From positions 1 through 6,344 of the forward strand of contig SKTL01000017.1 in the NCBI GenBank assembly GCA_007122555.1: DNA of 6,344 nt, written 5' to 3'. Positions 5,970 to 6,344 of this stretch are shown in pieces (the first letter of the stretch is position 1; every line of letters begins with the position of its first letter). This DNA comes from Thermomicrobiaceae bacterium. Its GTDB lineage: Bacteria > Chloroflexota > Chloroflexia > Thermomicrobiales > Thermomicrobiaceae. The position numbers were made by a program, and so were the translations under genes. Below the pieces are notes generated by a model. The model was given only the letters and a program-made list of their open reading frames with translations. It did no database searches and had not been told where the DNA came from.

Positions 5970-6344
5970 TCGTCAGGATCTGCTCAATAATCTCAAGCGT
6001 GCGCCTGATCGTATGGAACGACTGGTGAAGGATCAACCGGACGATCTTCTCTGTCAGGCTGGGGACGGGGGCGGCTGGGGCGCCGTCGAAATCATGGCGT
6101 TCCTGCGTGACTGGGACGTCGTGATCGACGACCGGCTCAGCCTGATGCTCACTGAAGACGAGCCCGAGTTCGAAGATGAGGATCCCGATCTGTGGTCGAT
6201 CGAGCGTGACTATCATGCCGAGGTTCCGGCAAAGGTCAAGAAGGAATTCAGATCCGGACGCGAGCAATTGCTCAAGCGACTCGAGACACTGGACGATAGC
6301 GCCTGGCGTCGCACCGCCCGGATGCCTGACGGCAATGTCGTCAC
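5959..6344 (+). CDS. DinB-superfamily protein, N-terminal 128 residues (partial, runs off the window)
   Basis: The frame opens at an ATG that overlaps the racemase stop by 11 bases (ATGTCAATTGA) and stays open to the right edge. The pattern is that of DinB-like four-helix-bundle proteins: a first helix around PDRMERLVKD, then GWGAVEIMAFLRDWDVVIDDRL, an acidic linker (residues 66-77), WSIERDYHAEVPAKVKKEF, and a third helix REQLLKRLETLDDSAWRRT. Family members are often metal-dependent thiol transferases or stress-induced proteins of unknown activity. The first metal-binding His, expected in helix 2 in a segment like HLRDxE, is Phe48 here (AFLRDWD). The other ligands would lie in the part outside the window. 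GGAG is only 2 bases before the start, so translation probably relies on coupling to the racemase. Function is unknown. Confidence 0.78.
   Translation, partial: MSIDRQDLLNNLKRAPDRMERLVKDQPDDLLCQAGDGGGWGAVEIMAFLRDWDVVIDDRLSLMLTEDEPEFEDEDPDLWSIERDYHAEVPAKVKKEFRSGREQLLKRLETLDDSAWRRTARMPDGNVV

Noticed and set aside
1..6344. CRISPR array, tRNA or rRNA gene, insertion sequence, toxin-antitoxin or other defence system
   Set aside because: No regularly spaced repeats, no cloverleaf or rRNA signature, no transposase-like frame or terminal repeats, and no defence-related domains were seen on either strand.

Overview
This 6.3-kb window is GC-rich and densely coded. It looks like ordinary chromosomal DNA from a free-living bacterium. 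The mix of families (an MGT-type glycosyltransferase, a classical SDR, RecN, YbaB/EbfC, an AhpD-like protein, a bacterial JAMM protease, a Cys/Cys amino acid racemase and a DinB-fold protein) and the style of the proteins and of a GC-rich palindrome near 1868 suggest Chloroflexota, perhaps a Thermomicrobia-like lineage. That placement rests on recollection of such genomes, not on a marker gene. No plasmid, phage, transposon, CRISPR or RNA gene was seen.

Layout. Bases 1-1865 hold two rightward genes: the 3' part of a glycosyltransferase, open at the left edge, and a complete SDR oxidoreductase. A strong GC-rich hairpin at 1868-1888 separates the SDR from a leftward group. Read in its own direction (4561 down to 1953), that group is an AhpD-like CxxC protein, recN and a ybaB/ebfC-type nucleoid protein. 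A divergent intergenic region (4562-4755) with a good extended -10 promoter and operator-like inverted repeats separates it from a rightward trio: JAMM metallopeptidase, aspartate/glutamate racemase family protein, and a DinB-superfamily protein cut by the right edge. The trio's genes overlap by 4 and 11 bases, so it is almost certainly one translationally coupled operon.

How the genes may work together. recN with ybaB is a DNA-maintenance pair, and the AhpD-like gene upstream adds a possible thiol-redox function. However, ybaB appears to have its own promoter inside the end of recN. The JAMM-racemase-DinB operon has no obvious textbook pathway. A zinc isopeptidase/peptidase, an amino acid racemase and a (possibly metal-free) DinB fold could belong to peptide or amino acid turnover, but this is inference.

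The most unusual details are an SDR with Ile where the catalytic-tetrad Asn is expected, a DinB protein with Phe where the first metal-ligand His is expected, and inverted repeats overlapping or adjoining predicted promoters. No clearly new multi-gene system can be supported from this sequence. There is no stretch over 300 bases without a gene.
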